Translations under genes and position numbers: made by a program
Source: Shewanella woodyi ATCC 51908
GTDB lineage: Bacteria; Pseudomonadota; Gammaproteobacteria; Enterobacterales; Shewanellaceae
NCBI RefSeq assembly: GCF_000019525.1
Contig: NC_010506.1
Span: 3,038,001 to 3,102,000 of the forward strand
Reading direction: 5' to 3'
Length of the DNA stretch: 64,000 nucleotides
Shown here: positions 7,961-15,639 of the stretch, piece by piece
How the letters are laid out: every line of letters starts with the position of its first letter
How positions within the stretch are numbered: the stretch's first letter is position 1
The notes under the pieces: generated by a model
Seen by the model: only the letters and a program-made list of their open reading frames with translations
What the model was told of the DNA's origin: nothing
The model's database searches: none

Positions 7961-10570
7961 TTAGGCCGCAGATGAAGATTCAAGGAAGTCTTGAGCAAAA
8001 CGCTGCAAAATACCGCCAGCTTCATAAATAGAGACCTCCTCTGCGGTATCTAAGCGACACTTAACTGGAACCTCGACGGACTCGCCGTTTTTACGGTTGA
8101 TAATAAGCGTTAACCTTGCACCAGGAGTTCGATCTCCAACCACATCATAGGTCTCTGTACCATCGATTTGATACGTATGGCGGTTTTCGCCATTGGTGAA
8201 CTCAAGGGGTAACACGCCCATTCCCACTAAATTAGTTCGATGAATACGCTCAAACCCTTCGGCCACAATCACTTCAACGCCAGCAAGACGAACACCTTTA
8301 GCGGCCCAGTCGCGGCTTGAGCCTTGACCATAATCAGCACCAGCAATGATGATCAGTGGCTGTTTACGATCCATGTAAGTTTCAATCGCCTCCCACATGC
8401 GTGAGACTTCACCCTCAGGCTCAATACGAGCTAATGATCCCTGCTTAATTTCAGTCTCTCCATTTTTGCCCAATGTCGTGACCATCTCATTAAAGAGTTT
8501 AGGATTAGCAAAAGTGGCCCGCTGTGCAGTCAAGTGATCACCGCGGTGAGTTGCGTAGGAGTTAAAGTCCACCTCAGGTAGACCCATCTTATCTAAATAC
8601 GCACCAGCAGCACTGTCGAGCATGATCGCATTTGAAGGAGACAAGTGGTCTGTTGTGATGTTATCACCCAGTACTGCTAAGGGACGCATCCCTTTCATAC
8701 TTCTCTCACCTGCCAGTGCTCCTTCCCAATAGGGAGGACGACGAATATAGGTACTCTGTGGTCGCCAATCATACTGCGGATCATTGTTTGCTCCATACTC
8801 TACTTTAATGTCGAACATAGGCTCATACACTTTACGGAACTGTTCTGGTTTTACGCTCGCCTTGACGACCGCATCAATCTCTTCATCCGATGGCCAGATA
8901 TCTTTAAGTGTGATCTCATTACCTTGAGAGTCTGTGCCTAAGCTGTCTCTCTCAATGTCGAAGCGTATGGTCCCTGCAATGGCGTAGGCCACCACTAACG
9001 GTGGTGAAGCCAAGAACGCTTGTTTAGCGTAGGGATGAATACGGCCATCGAAATTACGATTACCAGAAAGCACTGCTGTGGCGTAAAGATCTCTGTCGAT
9101 TACCTCCTGTTGGATAACAGGGTCAAGCGCCCCACTCATGCCATTACAAGTGGTGCAGGCAAAACCAACGATACCAAAACCAAGACTTTCGAGCTCAGGT
9201 AACAGCTTGGCATCTTCAAGGTAGAGTTGTACCGCTTTGGATCCTGGTGCTAAAGAGGTTTTAACCCAAGGCTTACGCGTTAAACCTTTGGCATTCGCGT
9301 TACGCGCAAGCAGACCGGCTGCTATCACATTTCGAGGGTTTGAGGTGTTGGTACAGCTAGTAATGGCTGCAATGATACAAGCGCCGTCGGGCATTAAGCC
9401 CTCTTCGTTCTCTACCACACCTGCGATACCACTCTTAGCAAGCTCATTGGTAGCAACACGGCGGTGCGGGTTTGAAGGTCCCGCAATATTACGGCCAATC
9501 GATGATAAATCAAACTTGAGCACCCGCTCATACTCAGCATTTTTAAGGCTATCAGCCCATAACCCATTGGCTTTAGCATAGGTTTCAACCAGTTTTACTT
9601 GAGCATCATCTCGACCAGTCAACTTAAGGTAGTCTATGGTTTTATCATCGATGTAGAACATGGCGGCTGTAGCGCCAAACTCAGGCGTCATATTTGAGAT
9701 AGTCGCTCGGTCTCCAAGTGTAAGCGCGAAAGCGCCTTCACCGAAGAATTCAAGATAGGTAGACACCACCTTCTCGCTGCGTAAAAACTCTGTGATAGCC
9801 AGTACGATATCGGTTGCAGTGATCCCACTTTGACGCTTACCCACCAGCTCAACACCGACGATATCAGGAAGACGCATATACGAGGGACGGCCAAGCATGA
9901 CACTCTCAGCTTCAAGTCCACCGACTCCAATTGCTATCACACCTAATGCATCCACATGGGGAGTATGACTGTCTGTTCCTACCAAGGTGTCTGGAAAAGC
10001 CACGCCATCGCGAGCTTGAATCACAGGTGACATCTTCTCAAGATTTATCTGATGCATAATGCCGTTACCCGGCTGGATCACATCGATATTCTTAAATGCT
10101 GTTTTGGTCCAGTTGATAAAATGAAATCTATCGTCATTACGTCTGTCTTCAATGGCGCGGTTCTTATCGAACGCGTCCTTCTCAAAACCTGCATGCTCTA
10201 CCGCTAATGAGTGATCCACAATCAGCTGTGTCGGTACAACAGGATTTACCTTGGAAGGGTCGCCACCTTTATCAGCAATGGCATCGCGCAATCCAGCAAG
10301 ATCCACCAGCGCTGTCTGACCTAAAATGTCATGGCAAACAACACGTGCTGGATACCAAGGGAAATCCAGATCACGTTGACGGTTAATAATCTGTTTTAAT
10401 GAATCTGTTAATTTTGTAGGCTCACAGCGGCGAACGAGGTTTTCAGCATATACACGGGAGGTATACGGCAGCTTATCATAGGCACCAGGGCTGATAGCCT
10501 CAACGGCGGCACGAGTGTCGAAGTAATCGAGATCGGTATCCGGTAAAGATTTACGGTAACTTGTATTCAT
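7961..10570 (-). CDS. acnD: Fe/S-dependent 2-methylcitrate dehydratase AcnD
   Basis: An 869-aa aconitase-superfamily enzyme that dehydrates 2-methylcitrate in propionyl-CoA degradation. The [4Fe-4S] ligands are visible in AAITSCTNTSNP and ACTTCNGMSG, substrate contacts in GTDSHTPH, and the swivelling C-terminal domain contains GSSRDWAAKG. Length matches AcnD. The ATG at 10570 follows GGGGATATCTT; an in-frame GTG six codons upstream is less likely. It lies between prpC and prpF, the standard order for the AcnD/PrpF branch replacing the PrpD pathway. Confidence 0.96.
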   Translation of the reverse strand: MNTSYRKSLPDTDLDYFDTRAAVEAISPGAYDKLPYTSRVYAENLVRRCEPTKLTDSLKQIINRQRDLDFPWYPARVVCHDILGQTALVDLAGLRDAIADKGGDPSKVNPVVPTQLIVDHSLAVEHAGFEKDAFDKNRAIEDRRNDDRFHFINWTKTAFKNIDVIQPGNGIMHQINLEKMSPVIQARDGVAFPDTLVGTDSHTPHVDALGVIAIGVGGLEAESVMLGRPSYMRLPDIVGVELVGKRQSGITATDIVLAITEFLRSEKVVSTYLEFFGEGAFALTLGDRATISNMTPEFGATAAMFYIDDKTIDYLKLTGRDDAQVKLVETYAKANGLWADSLKNAEYERVLKFDLSSIGRNIAGPSNPHRRVATNELAKSGIAGVVENEEGLMPDGACIIAAITSCTNTSNPRNVIAAGLLARNANAKGLTRKPWVKTSLAPGSKAVQLYLEDAKLLPELESLGFGIVGFACTTCNGMSGALDPVIQQEVIDRDLYATAVLSGNRNFDGRIHPYAKQAFLASPPLVVAYAIAGTIRFDIERDSLGTDSQGNEITLKDIWPSDEEIDAVVKASVKPEQFRKVYEPMFDIKVEYGANNDPQYDWRPQSTYIRRPPYWEGALAGERSMKGMRPLAVLGDNITTDHLSPSNAIMLDSAAGAYLDKMGLPEVDFNSYATHRGDHLTAQRATFANPKLFNEMVTTLGKNGETEIKQGSLARIEPEGEVSRMWEAIETYMDRKQPLIIIAGADYGQGSSRDWAAKGVRLAGVEVIVAEGFERIHRTNLVGMGVLPLEFTNGENRHTYQIDGTETYDVVGDRTPGARLTLIINRKNGESVEVPVKCRLDTAEEVSIYEAGGILQRFAQDFLESSSAA

Positions 10571-10693
10571 AAGATATCCCCAGCTCACATACTGGTTTAA
10601 TGCTGTTTATCGGCCAAATATCGATAGTTAGATGAAATTATTTGATAGATAAAAAGTCTTTATTATTAGTTGATAAATAGAAATTCAATCCTT

Positions 10694-10719
10694 ATGGGGT
10701 TAGAAATTTCTAACCCCAT
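10694..10719. other. Perfect 26-bp palindrome between prpC and acnD
   Basis: A self-complementary sequence beginning ATGGGGTTAGAA that can form an 11-12 bp hairpin in the polycistronic mRNA. It is not followed by a U-run in the operon's direction; a T-run lies on its 5' side. Candidate processing or stability element. Confidence 0.6.
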
Positions 10720-10743
10720 CAAAAAATATGATAACTATTACTA

Positions 10744-11868
10744 CTATCTTTCAGCGATAGGCTTAACCATTCTTGGCTCAGATCCTGTGTAATCCGCACT
10801 TGGACGAATAATACGGTTATTAGAGCGCTGCTCCATCACATGAGCGGCCCACCCCGTAAGACGCGAGCAGACAAATATAGGCGTGAACAACTTAGTAGGA
10901 ATGCCCATAAAATGATAAGCCGATGCGTGAAAGAAATCAGCATTACAAAATAGCTTCTTGGTGTCCCACATAAACTCTTCACAGGCAACAGAGATATCGT
11001 ATAACGACGTATCACCATTTTCCTGAGCCAGTTTTTCAGACCACGCCTTAATGATCACATTACGTGGATCTGAGGTACGGTAAATCGCATGACCAAAGCC
11101 CATGATCTTCTCTTTACGCTCAAGCATACCGGCCATCTGCGTCTTGGCATCTGCTGGGGAGCTAAACTTCTGGATCATATCCATTGCCGCTTCATTTGCG
11201 CCGCCATGCAGAGGGCCACGAAGTGTACCGATAGCACCTGTGATACACGAGAACATGTCAGACAGAGTCGAAGCACACACACGAGCAGTAAAGGTTGAAG
11301 CATTAAACTCATGCTCAGCGTAGAGGATCAGCGACACATCCATTACGCGTCTGTGTTGCTCTGAAGGCGTTTTGCCATTTAACAGGTGTAGGAAGTGGCC
11401 ACCGAGTGAATCTTCATCTGTGACACAGTTAATCTCAACTCCATCATGAGAAAACTTGTACCAATAGCACATGATTGCAGGGAAAGCGGCAAGTAGGCGG
11501 TTAGCGGCTTGGTTTTGTTCACTAAAGTCATTTTCAGGTTCTAAATTACCGAGAAATGAGCAACCAGTACGCATCACATCCATTGGATGAGCATCGGCAG
11601 GGATACGTTGTAATACCTCTTTTAATGCCTGAGGTAGGTCGCGCATCGCCATTAACTCTGTTTTATAGGCATCAAGCTGTGCTCGATTAGGTAACTCACC
11701 ATTAAACAGTAGGTATGCCACCTCTTCAAAAGTCGCATTGTCAGCTAAGTCGGCCACATCATAGCCGCAATAAGTTAATCCAGAACCTGACTTACCTACA
11801 GTACAAAGCGATGTTTCTCCAGCACTTTGACCACGAAGACCTGCACCACTGAGTTTCTTGTCTACCAT
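10744..11868 (-). CDS. prpC: 2-methylcitrate synthase
   Basis: A 374-aa citrate-synthase-family enzyme condensing propionyl-CoA with oxaloacetate. Catalytic signatures are GPLHGGANEAAMDM, MGFGHAIYRTSDPR and the FMG segment near residue 315. Length is that of PrpC, shorter than the typical citrate synthase GltA (~428 aa). The ATG is preceded by TAGGAGCAAGTT. It follows prpB by 105 nt, a gap that contains an inverted repeat. Confidence 0.96.
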   Translation of the reverse strand: MVDKKLSGAGLRGQSAGETSLCTVGKSGSGLTYCGYDVADLADNATFEEVAYLLFNGELPNRAQLDAYKTELMAMRDLPQALKEVLQRIPADAHPMDVMRTGCSFLGNLEPENDFSEQNQAANRLLAAFPAIMCYWYKFSHDGVEINCVTDEDSLGGHFLHLLNGKTPSEQHRRVMDVSLILYAEHEFNASTFTARVCASTLSDMFSCITGAIGTLRGPLHGGANEAAMDMIQKFSSPADAKTQMAGMLERKEKIMGFGHAIYRTSDPRNVIIKAWSEKLAQENGDTSLYDISVACEEFMWDTKKLFCNADFFHASAYHFMGIPTKLFTPIFVCSRLTGWAAHVMEQRSNNRIIRPSADYTGSEPRMVKPIAER

Positions 11869-11897
11869 AACTTGCTCCTATTCCTTTTCATTATCGA

Positions 11898-11944
11898 CCT
11901 ATGCATTGATCACTCTCTTGGGTCACCTTCTATAGATGCATAGG
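11898..11944 (-). other. Inverted repeat in the prpB-prpC gap
   Basis: The 9-bp arms CCTATGCAT and ATGCATAGG flank about 29 nt. Third of the structured intercistronic gaps in this operon. No terminator-like U-run. Confidence 0.45.
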
Positions 11945-11973
11945 CTGTAGGGTATTTATTAAATTTTAAATAA

Positions 11974-12852
11974 TTACAGATTCTTACCTTCAGCAAAAAG
12001 ACTATCTAATTTCTGCTCATAGTCGTGGTAACCAAGGTAATTATAGAGATCCATGCGAGTTTGCATCGAATCAACTACCGCTTTTTGGTCACCATTTTCA
12101 AGTATCGATGTATAGACCATCTCAGCAGCTTTATTCATCGCCCTGAATGCACTTAACGGGTAGAGCACCATGTCTGCGCCCCACTCGCCTAACTCTGCTT
12201 TGTTCCACAGCTCAGTTTGGCCGAACTCGGTAATGTTAGCCAAGATAGGCACATCTAACGCTTCTGAAAATGCGCGGTAGTGCTCCTCGGTTTTAACCGC
12301 TTCGGCAAAGATCCCGTCTGCGCCTGCAGCCACATAGGCTTTAGCACGTTCAATGGCAGCCTCGATCCCCTCTTGAGCGAATGAATCGGTACGAGCCATG
12401 ATAAAGAAGTCAGGATCGGTACGGGCATCAACAGCCGCCTTGATACGATCTACCATCTCCTCTGTAGAGACGATCTCTTTATTCGGGCGATGACCACAGC
12501 GTTTTTGAGCAACCTGATCTTCCATATGAACAGCAGCTGCACCAGCTTTCTCCATATCACGAATAGTCTTGGCAATATTGAATGCCCCGCCCCAACCCGT
12601 ATCAATATCCACCATCAGAGGAAGATCGCAAGCTGAGGTGATGCGCTGAACATCAACAATCACATCGTTAAGTGATGTCATACCAAGATCTGGCAATCCA
12701 TAGGATGCATTAGCGACGCCACCACCTGATAGGTAGATAGCCTGATGCCCAATCTGTTTTGCCATCATTGCGCTGTAAGCATTGATGGTACCGACTATCT
12801 GCAGTGGCTTGTTATCTGCTAATGCCTGACGAAATTTTTTCCCTGCACTCAT
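11974..12852 (-). CDS. prpB: 2-methylisocitrate lyase
   Basis: A 292-aa member of the isocitrate lyase/PEP mutase superfamily that cleaves 2-methylisocitrate to pyruvate and succinate. The catalytic loop [10 protein letters not shown] (with Cys), the metal-binding DIDTGWGG and the VHMEDQV strand are all present. GAGGATTTGAAAG precedes the ATG. Lies 48 bp downstream of the GntR regulator and is the first enzyme gene of the operon. Confidence 0.96.
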   Translation of the reverse strand: MSAGKKFRQALADNKPLQIVGTINAYSAMMAKQIGHQAIYLSGGGVANASYGLPDLGMTSLNDVIVDVQRITSACDLPLMVDIDTGWGGAFNIAKTIRDMEKAGAAAVHMEDQVAQKRCGHRPNKEIVSTEEMVDRIKAAVDARTDPDFFIMARTDSFAQEGIEAAIERAKAYVAAGADGIFAEAVKTEEHYRAFSEALDVPILANITEFGQTELWNKAELGEWGADMVLYPLSAFRAMNKAAEMVYTSILENGDQKAVVDSMQTRMDLYNYLGYHDYEQKLDSLFAEGKNL

Positions 12853-12900
12853 CTTTCAAATCCTCTTTTTATCTCAACGATTACGCTTAATTTTGTTCTA

Positions 12901-13575
12901 TTAACTTTGCTCTAATTTGGTTTCGACATTTCTCTGTGAATACATGATATGACGACGCATCAGCATCTCTGCGAGCTCCTCATCACGATTCGATATAGCT
13001 TGTACTATATGTCGGTGCTCATCAAAGGCGGTGGTGATCCTAGGCCCTGACATCCCTAGCTGCACTCGGTACATACGCACAAGATGATAAATACCATCAA
13101 TCAACATGGTGATAAGGTGTCTGTTTTTACTGCCTAGAATAATTCGATAGTGGAAGTCGACGTCGCCAGCTTCCTGGTAATAAGACTCGCCAGTTTTGAC
13201 TTTTTGAAAGTGGGTATTAAGTAAAGCGTTAAGGTCATCTATCTCTTGGGAAGTCATATTCTTAGCAGCTAAGCGCGCTGCCATCCCCTCTAAGGATTCA
13301 CGAACCTGATACAGTTCAATCAGTCCCTCAGGTGTTAATGCCACCACACGAGCACCCACATTGGCTTTGCGCTCAACAAGGTTGCAGGACTCCAGACGAT
13401 TAATCGCTTCACGTATAATCGCACGACTGACACTGTATTTTGTCGACAACTCAGTCTCACTGAGTTTTGAACCAGCTAACACAACACCTTCAACAATATC
13501 TTTGCGTAACTGAAAAAAGGTCTTATCAGCTGCTGTTACTGCTGTTTCATCAAAAAATGTCATAGTAGCTAACAT
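12901..13575 (-). CDS. GntR/FadR-type regulator of the prp operon
   Basis: A 224-aa transcriptional regulator. The N-terminal winged helix-turn-helix (about residues 15-80, with LSETELSTKYSVSRAIIREAINRL) is followed by an FCD-type helical effector domain containing a candidate metal/ligand histidine (DVDFHYRIILGSKNRHL). First gene of the prp cluster, so probably autoregulated through the two ATTGTCGACAAT palindromes upstream. Likely effector is a 2-methylcitrate pathway intermediate (inferred). The start may be either ATG at 13575 or at 13563; neither has a strong ribosome site. Confidence 0.9.
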   Translation of the reverse strand: MLATMTFFDETAVTAADKTFFQLRKDIVEGVVLAGSKLSETELSTKYSVSRAIIREAINRLESCNLVERKANVGARVVALTPEGLIELYQVRESLEGMAARLAAKNMTSQEIDDLNALLNTHFQKVKTGESYYQEAGDVDFHYRIILGSKNRHLITMLIDGIYHLVRMYRVQLGMSGPRITTAFDEHRHIVQAISNRDEELAEMLMRRHIMYSQRNVETKLEQS

Positions 13576-13591
13576 TCACATTACATAATAG

Positions 13592-13603
13592 ATTGTCGAC
13601 AAT
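13592..13603. promoter_or_regulatory. Operator palindrome 1 (GntR-type)
   Basis: The perfect 12-bp palindrome ATTGTCGACAAT overlaps the -10 region of the regulator promoter. Binding here would block RNA polymerase directly. An identical copy lies 52 bp away. Confidence 0.85.
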
Positions 13604-13629
13604 ATAGCCAAGTTATAAGTAAAGGTCAA
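13601..13629 (-). promoter_or_regulatory. Sigma-70 promoter of the prp operon
   Basis: TTGACC (13624-13629) and TATATT (13601-13606) on the minus strand are 17 nt apart, a good consensus match. Operator 1 overlaps the -10, operator 2 lies just upstream of the -35. Confidence 0.8.
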
Positions 13630-13643
13630 TTAAACAGCCTTAA

Positions 13644-13655
13644 ATTGTCGACAAT
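13644..13655. promoter_or_regulatory. Operator palindrome 2 (GntR-type)
   Basis: A second identical ATTGTCGACAAT, centred 52 bp (about five helical turns) from the first, so both lie on the same DNA face. This suits cooperative or looped repression and could also affect the divergent gene at 13743. Confidence 0.8.
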
Positions 13656-13742
13656 CAATTAAGCGTTTAAATAGGAAGGGACTAGTAGAGAAGAGTTGTT
13701 TGGGTATAATGGCCAGCTAAGTGACTCCAGTTAAAGGCTAGC

Positions 13743-14594
13743 ATGCAGACAGTCAGTTCAAACGAACTATTATCCACACTAAGTAAAGTGACCATTATAG
13801 GCAATGCAAACGGAAAGTTAGATATCCCATCAAGTGGTGCCACCTTTATTTTTAACGGTACCAAGCCTGATAATAACCAAAGTGGAAAAGCCGAAACCCT
13901 GATTAATATCTCCAATGGCCCATTTGCTGGCTCAACCTGCCCTTTTGTTATCTCTGGCTCATTAGATGAACATGATAGCGAATCCCTCACGCTTCAACTT
14001 ATCGAGATCGCGCAATCATTAGAGAAAGAGCTTAACTGTTGGCCATCAACTGGACTAGTGACCATAGTTCTGATGAGTAGGCTCTCTACACAGATAGAGG
14101 TAAAGCGTATGTCGCTACTACCAAGTCTTAAACGTGAAATGGAGATGCCAATAGAGGAGCACTTACCCTGCATGGTTCACAACTGGCTTGGTGAGCGCCG
14201 CATTGCCTTAGCCATATCGGTGCCTAATCTTAGCTGGCCGGAATTACAGTTAACTCAACCTTTATCCAAAGAAGCATTAGATAATCAAATCGAGCTAACA
14301 GACTATAATCGATGCCCCTTTGAACTGCTCACTCAGGTTCATCGACATGCACACAATGAGCTTACGTCATCAGCGGACATGCTCAATATATTAAGTTACC
14401 TATCTACAACTCATATTGAGCTTTGGTTACAACATTCAACTCAAGAGAAGCTATTGAGCTGTGAGCTGATGTTCTTTAACCAAACACCGGAGCAAACGGC
14501 TTCCTTTTGGTATTTAGTTGATAACCAAGCATCACAATACTTAGATGATATTCGTCATCGACTCGCCTATTGTCAGCAAGTGTTCAATGAATAG
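13743..14594 (+). CDS. Conserved-looking hypothetical protein next to the prp operon
   Basis: A 283-aa product I do not recognise. No signal peptide, transmembrane segment or known motif was seen. It begins MQTVSSNELLSTLSKVTIIG, is rich in leucine, serine and polar residues, and looks like a soluble, mixed alpha/beta protein. AAAGG lies upstream of the ATG. It is divergent from the prp regulator and could share its control region, but it is the only rightward gene between ribE and patZ and marks the edge of the T6SS island. Function unknown. Confidence 0.7.
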   Translation: MQTVSSNELLSTLSKVTIIGNANGKLDIPSSGATFIFNGTKPDNNQSGKAETLINISNGPFAGSTCPFVISGSLDEHDSESLTLQLIEIAQSLEKELNCWPSTGLVTIVLMSRLSTQIEVKRMSLLPSLKREMEMPIEEHLPCMVHNWLGERRIALAISVPNLSWPELQLTQPLSKEALDNQIELTDYNRCPFELLTQVHRHAHNELTSSADMLNILSYLSTTHIELWLQHSTQEKLLSCELMFFNQTPEQTASFWYLVDNQASQYLDDIRHRLAYCQQVFNE

Positions 14595-14617
14595 TAGGAA
14601 AAGAGCGAAAAAATATA

Positions 14618-14647
14618 GGTGCTAGCTAACTTCCACTATCTAGCACC
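14618..14647 (-). terminator. Terminator at the end of the T6SS-associated minus-strand block
   Basis: The inverted repeat GGTGCTAG/CTAGCACC has a 14-nt loop. On the minus strand it is followed by TATATTTTTT. It overlaps the stop codon of the last minus-strand gene and separates it from the convergent gene ending at 14594. Confidence 0.55.
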
Positions 14648-14929
14648 GTTTCTCTCCCACAACGTAAAAATCAGATACACGCCCGCCAAAGGAAGCAGAG
14701 GAAGAATAGTTAACAGTAAAGCAAGAGGAATAGAGTCAACATAATAACGGATGAGGCACAGAATAATTATCACCAACACCGGGTGTGTATAAAATAAGCC
14801 TCGAATCGTCCTTGCATAAATGCTCTTGCTAACCTCAGCCCCTGGCAAACTTGCCAGCATCAACCCGAACCAAGTTATACAACCAAATAAAGTAGCAATG
14901 CCACATGCAATCTTAAGAAATAGTTCCAA
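14636..14929 (-). CDS. Small membrane protein with about three transmembrane helices
   Basis: A 97-aa hydrophobic protein, not recognised. Hydrophobic stretches fall around residues 5-28 (LKIACGIATLFGCITWFGLMLA), 48-63 and 67-90. The only plausible start in frame is a TTG at 14929 with GGTGAG 8 nt upstream. It lies 8 nt after the DUF1266 gene, so it is probably the last member of the chaperone-module transcript. Role unknown; an inner-membrane accessory of the module is possible. Confidence 0.55.
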   Translation of the reverse strand: MELFLKIACGIATLFGCITWFGLMLASLPGAEVSKSIYARTIRGLFYTHPVLVIIILCLIRYYVDSIPLALLLTILPLLPLAGVYLIFTLWERNGAR

Positions 14930-14937
14930 GTATTAGC

Positions 14938-15639
14938 TCACCCAGTGCCATTGCAGTTTTCAGTTAAGTCCAAATTCCACTCTAGCGTATTCCAAGGACT
15001 TTTAGGATCACCAGTCAGCCTTCTAACTACGTCCATCTCATCCTTAGCAAAGGACTCAGTAGCATCATTACGCCAAAATTGGCGACCTGCAATATAACTT
15101 AATGCGAAGCTATGCCAACTGTCGTAAGATTGTTGAACCCTTAGAGAAATTTGCTTAATTTTTTCCCAACACTCATCCTCAGAAAACAGACCTAATGAAG
15201 CTCCCCAACGACAGATAGACACATAGCGACCATCATCCCACGCACCAATTCCGCCAATATTAAGTGTATGTCGATAATTTCTCACCAGTTGTAAACAGCT
15301 CTGCCTATCGACATTATGGGAATGAGCGTCAATATAGGCATCAATGGCGCTTTCAGATAACGTGTTGAGGTGATCTTGCATCTGCATATAGGAGCGGTTA
15401 TGGCCCTCCTCACGTAACCATTTCAGCATATTGAGGTACTCTTCTCGTGTTTCAATACCCCAATCACGCATCATCATATGTTTTAAATCTTTGATATCCT
15501 CATCGCTCGTACCGTGGTGATGTAGCACATCGTGTCGTAACTCATTCATCTCGGTTAGCAACGCACTGACAGCTAACCCCCATAGCTTTACCGATGACAA
15601 GTTATCAGGGTTATAACCACTCTGCTCTGAGCTATTCAT
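14938..15639 (-). CDS. DUF1266-family protein (YbeR/YbeU-like)
   Basis: A 233-aa protein with the DUF1266 pattern. DWGIETREEYLNMLKWLREEGHN near residues 70-92 is followed by GAWDDGRYVSICRWGASLGLFSEDECWEKI and SWHSFALSYIAGRQFWRND. E. coli carries DUF1266 genes (ybeR, ybeU) beside hscC and J-domain genes, and the same set is found here. It overlaps the end of the J-TPR gene by 8 nt, implying translational coupling. Molecular function is not known. Confidence 0.8.
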   Translation of the reverse strand: MNSSEQSGYNPDNLSSVKLWGLAVSALLTEMNELRHDVLHHHGTSDEDIKDLKHMMMRDWGIETREEYLNMLKWLREEGHNRSYMQMQDHLNTLSESAIDAYIDAHSHNVDRQSCLQLVRNYRHTLNIGGIGAWDDGRYVSICRWGASLGLFSEDECWEKIKQISLRVQQSYDSWHSFALSYIAGRQFWRNDATESFAKDEMDVVRRLTGDPKSPWNTLEWNLDLTENCNGTG

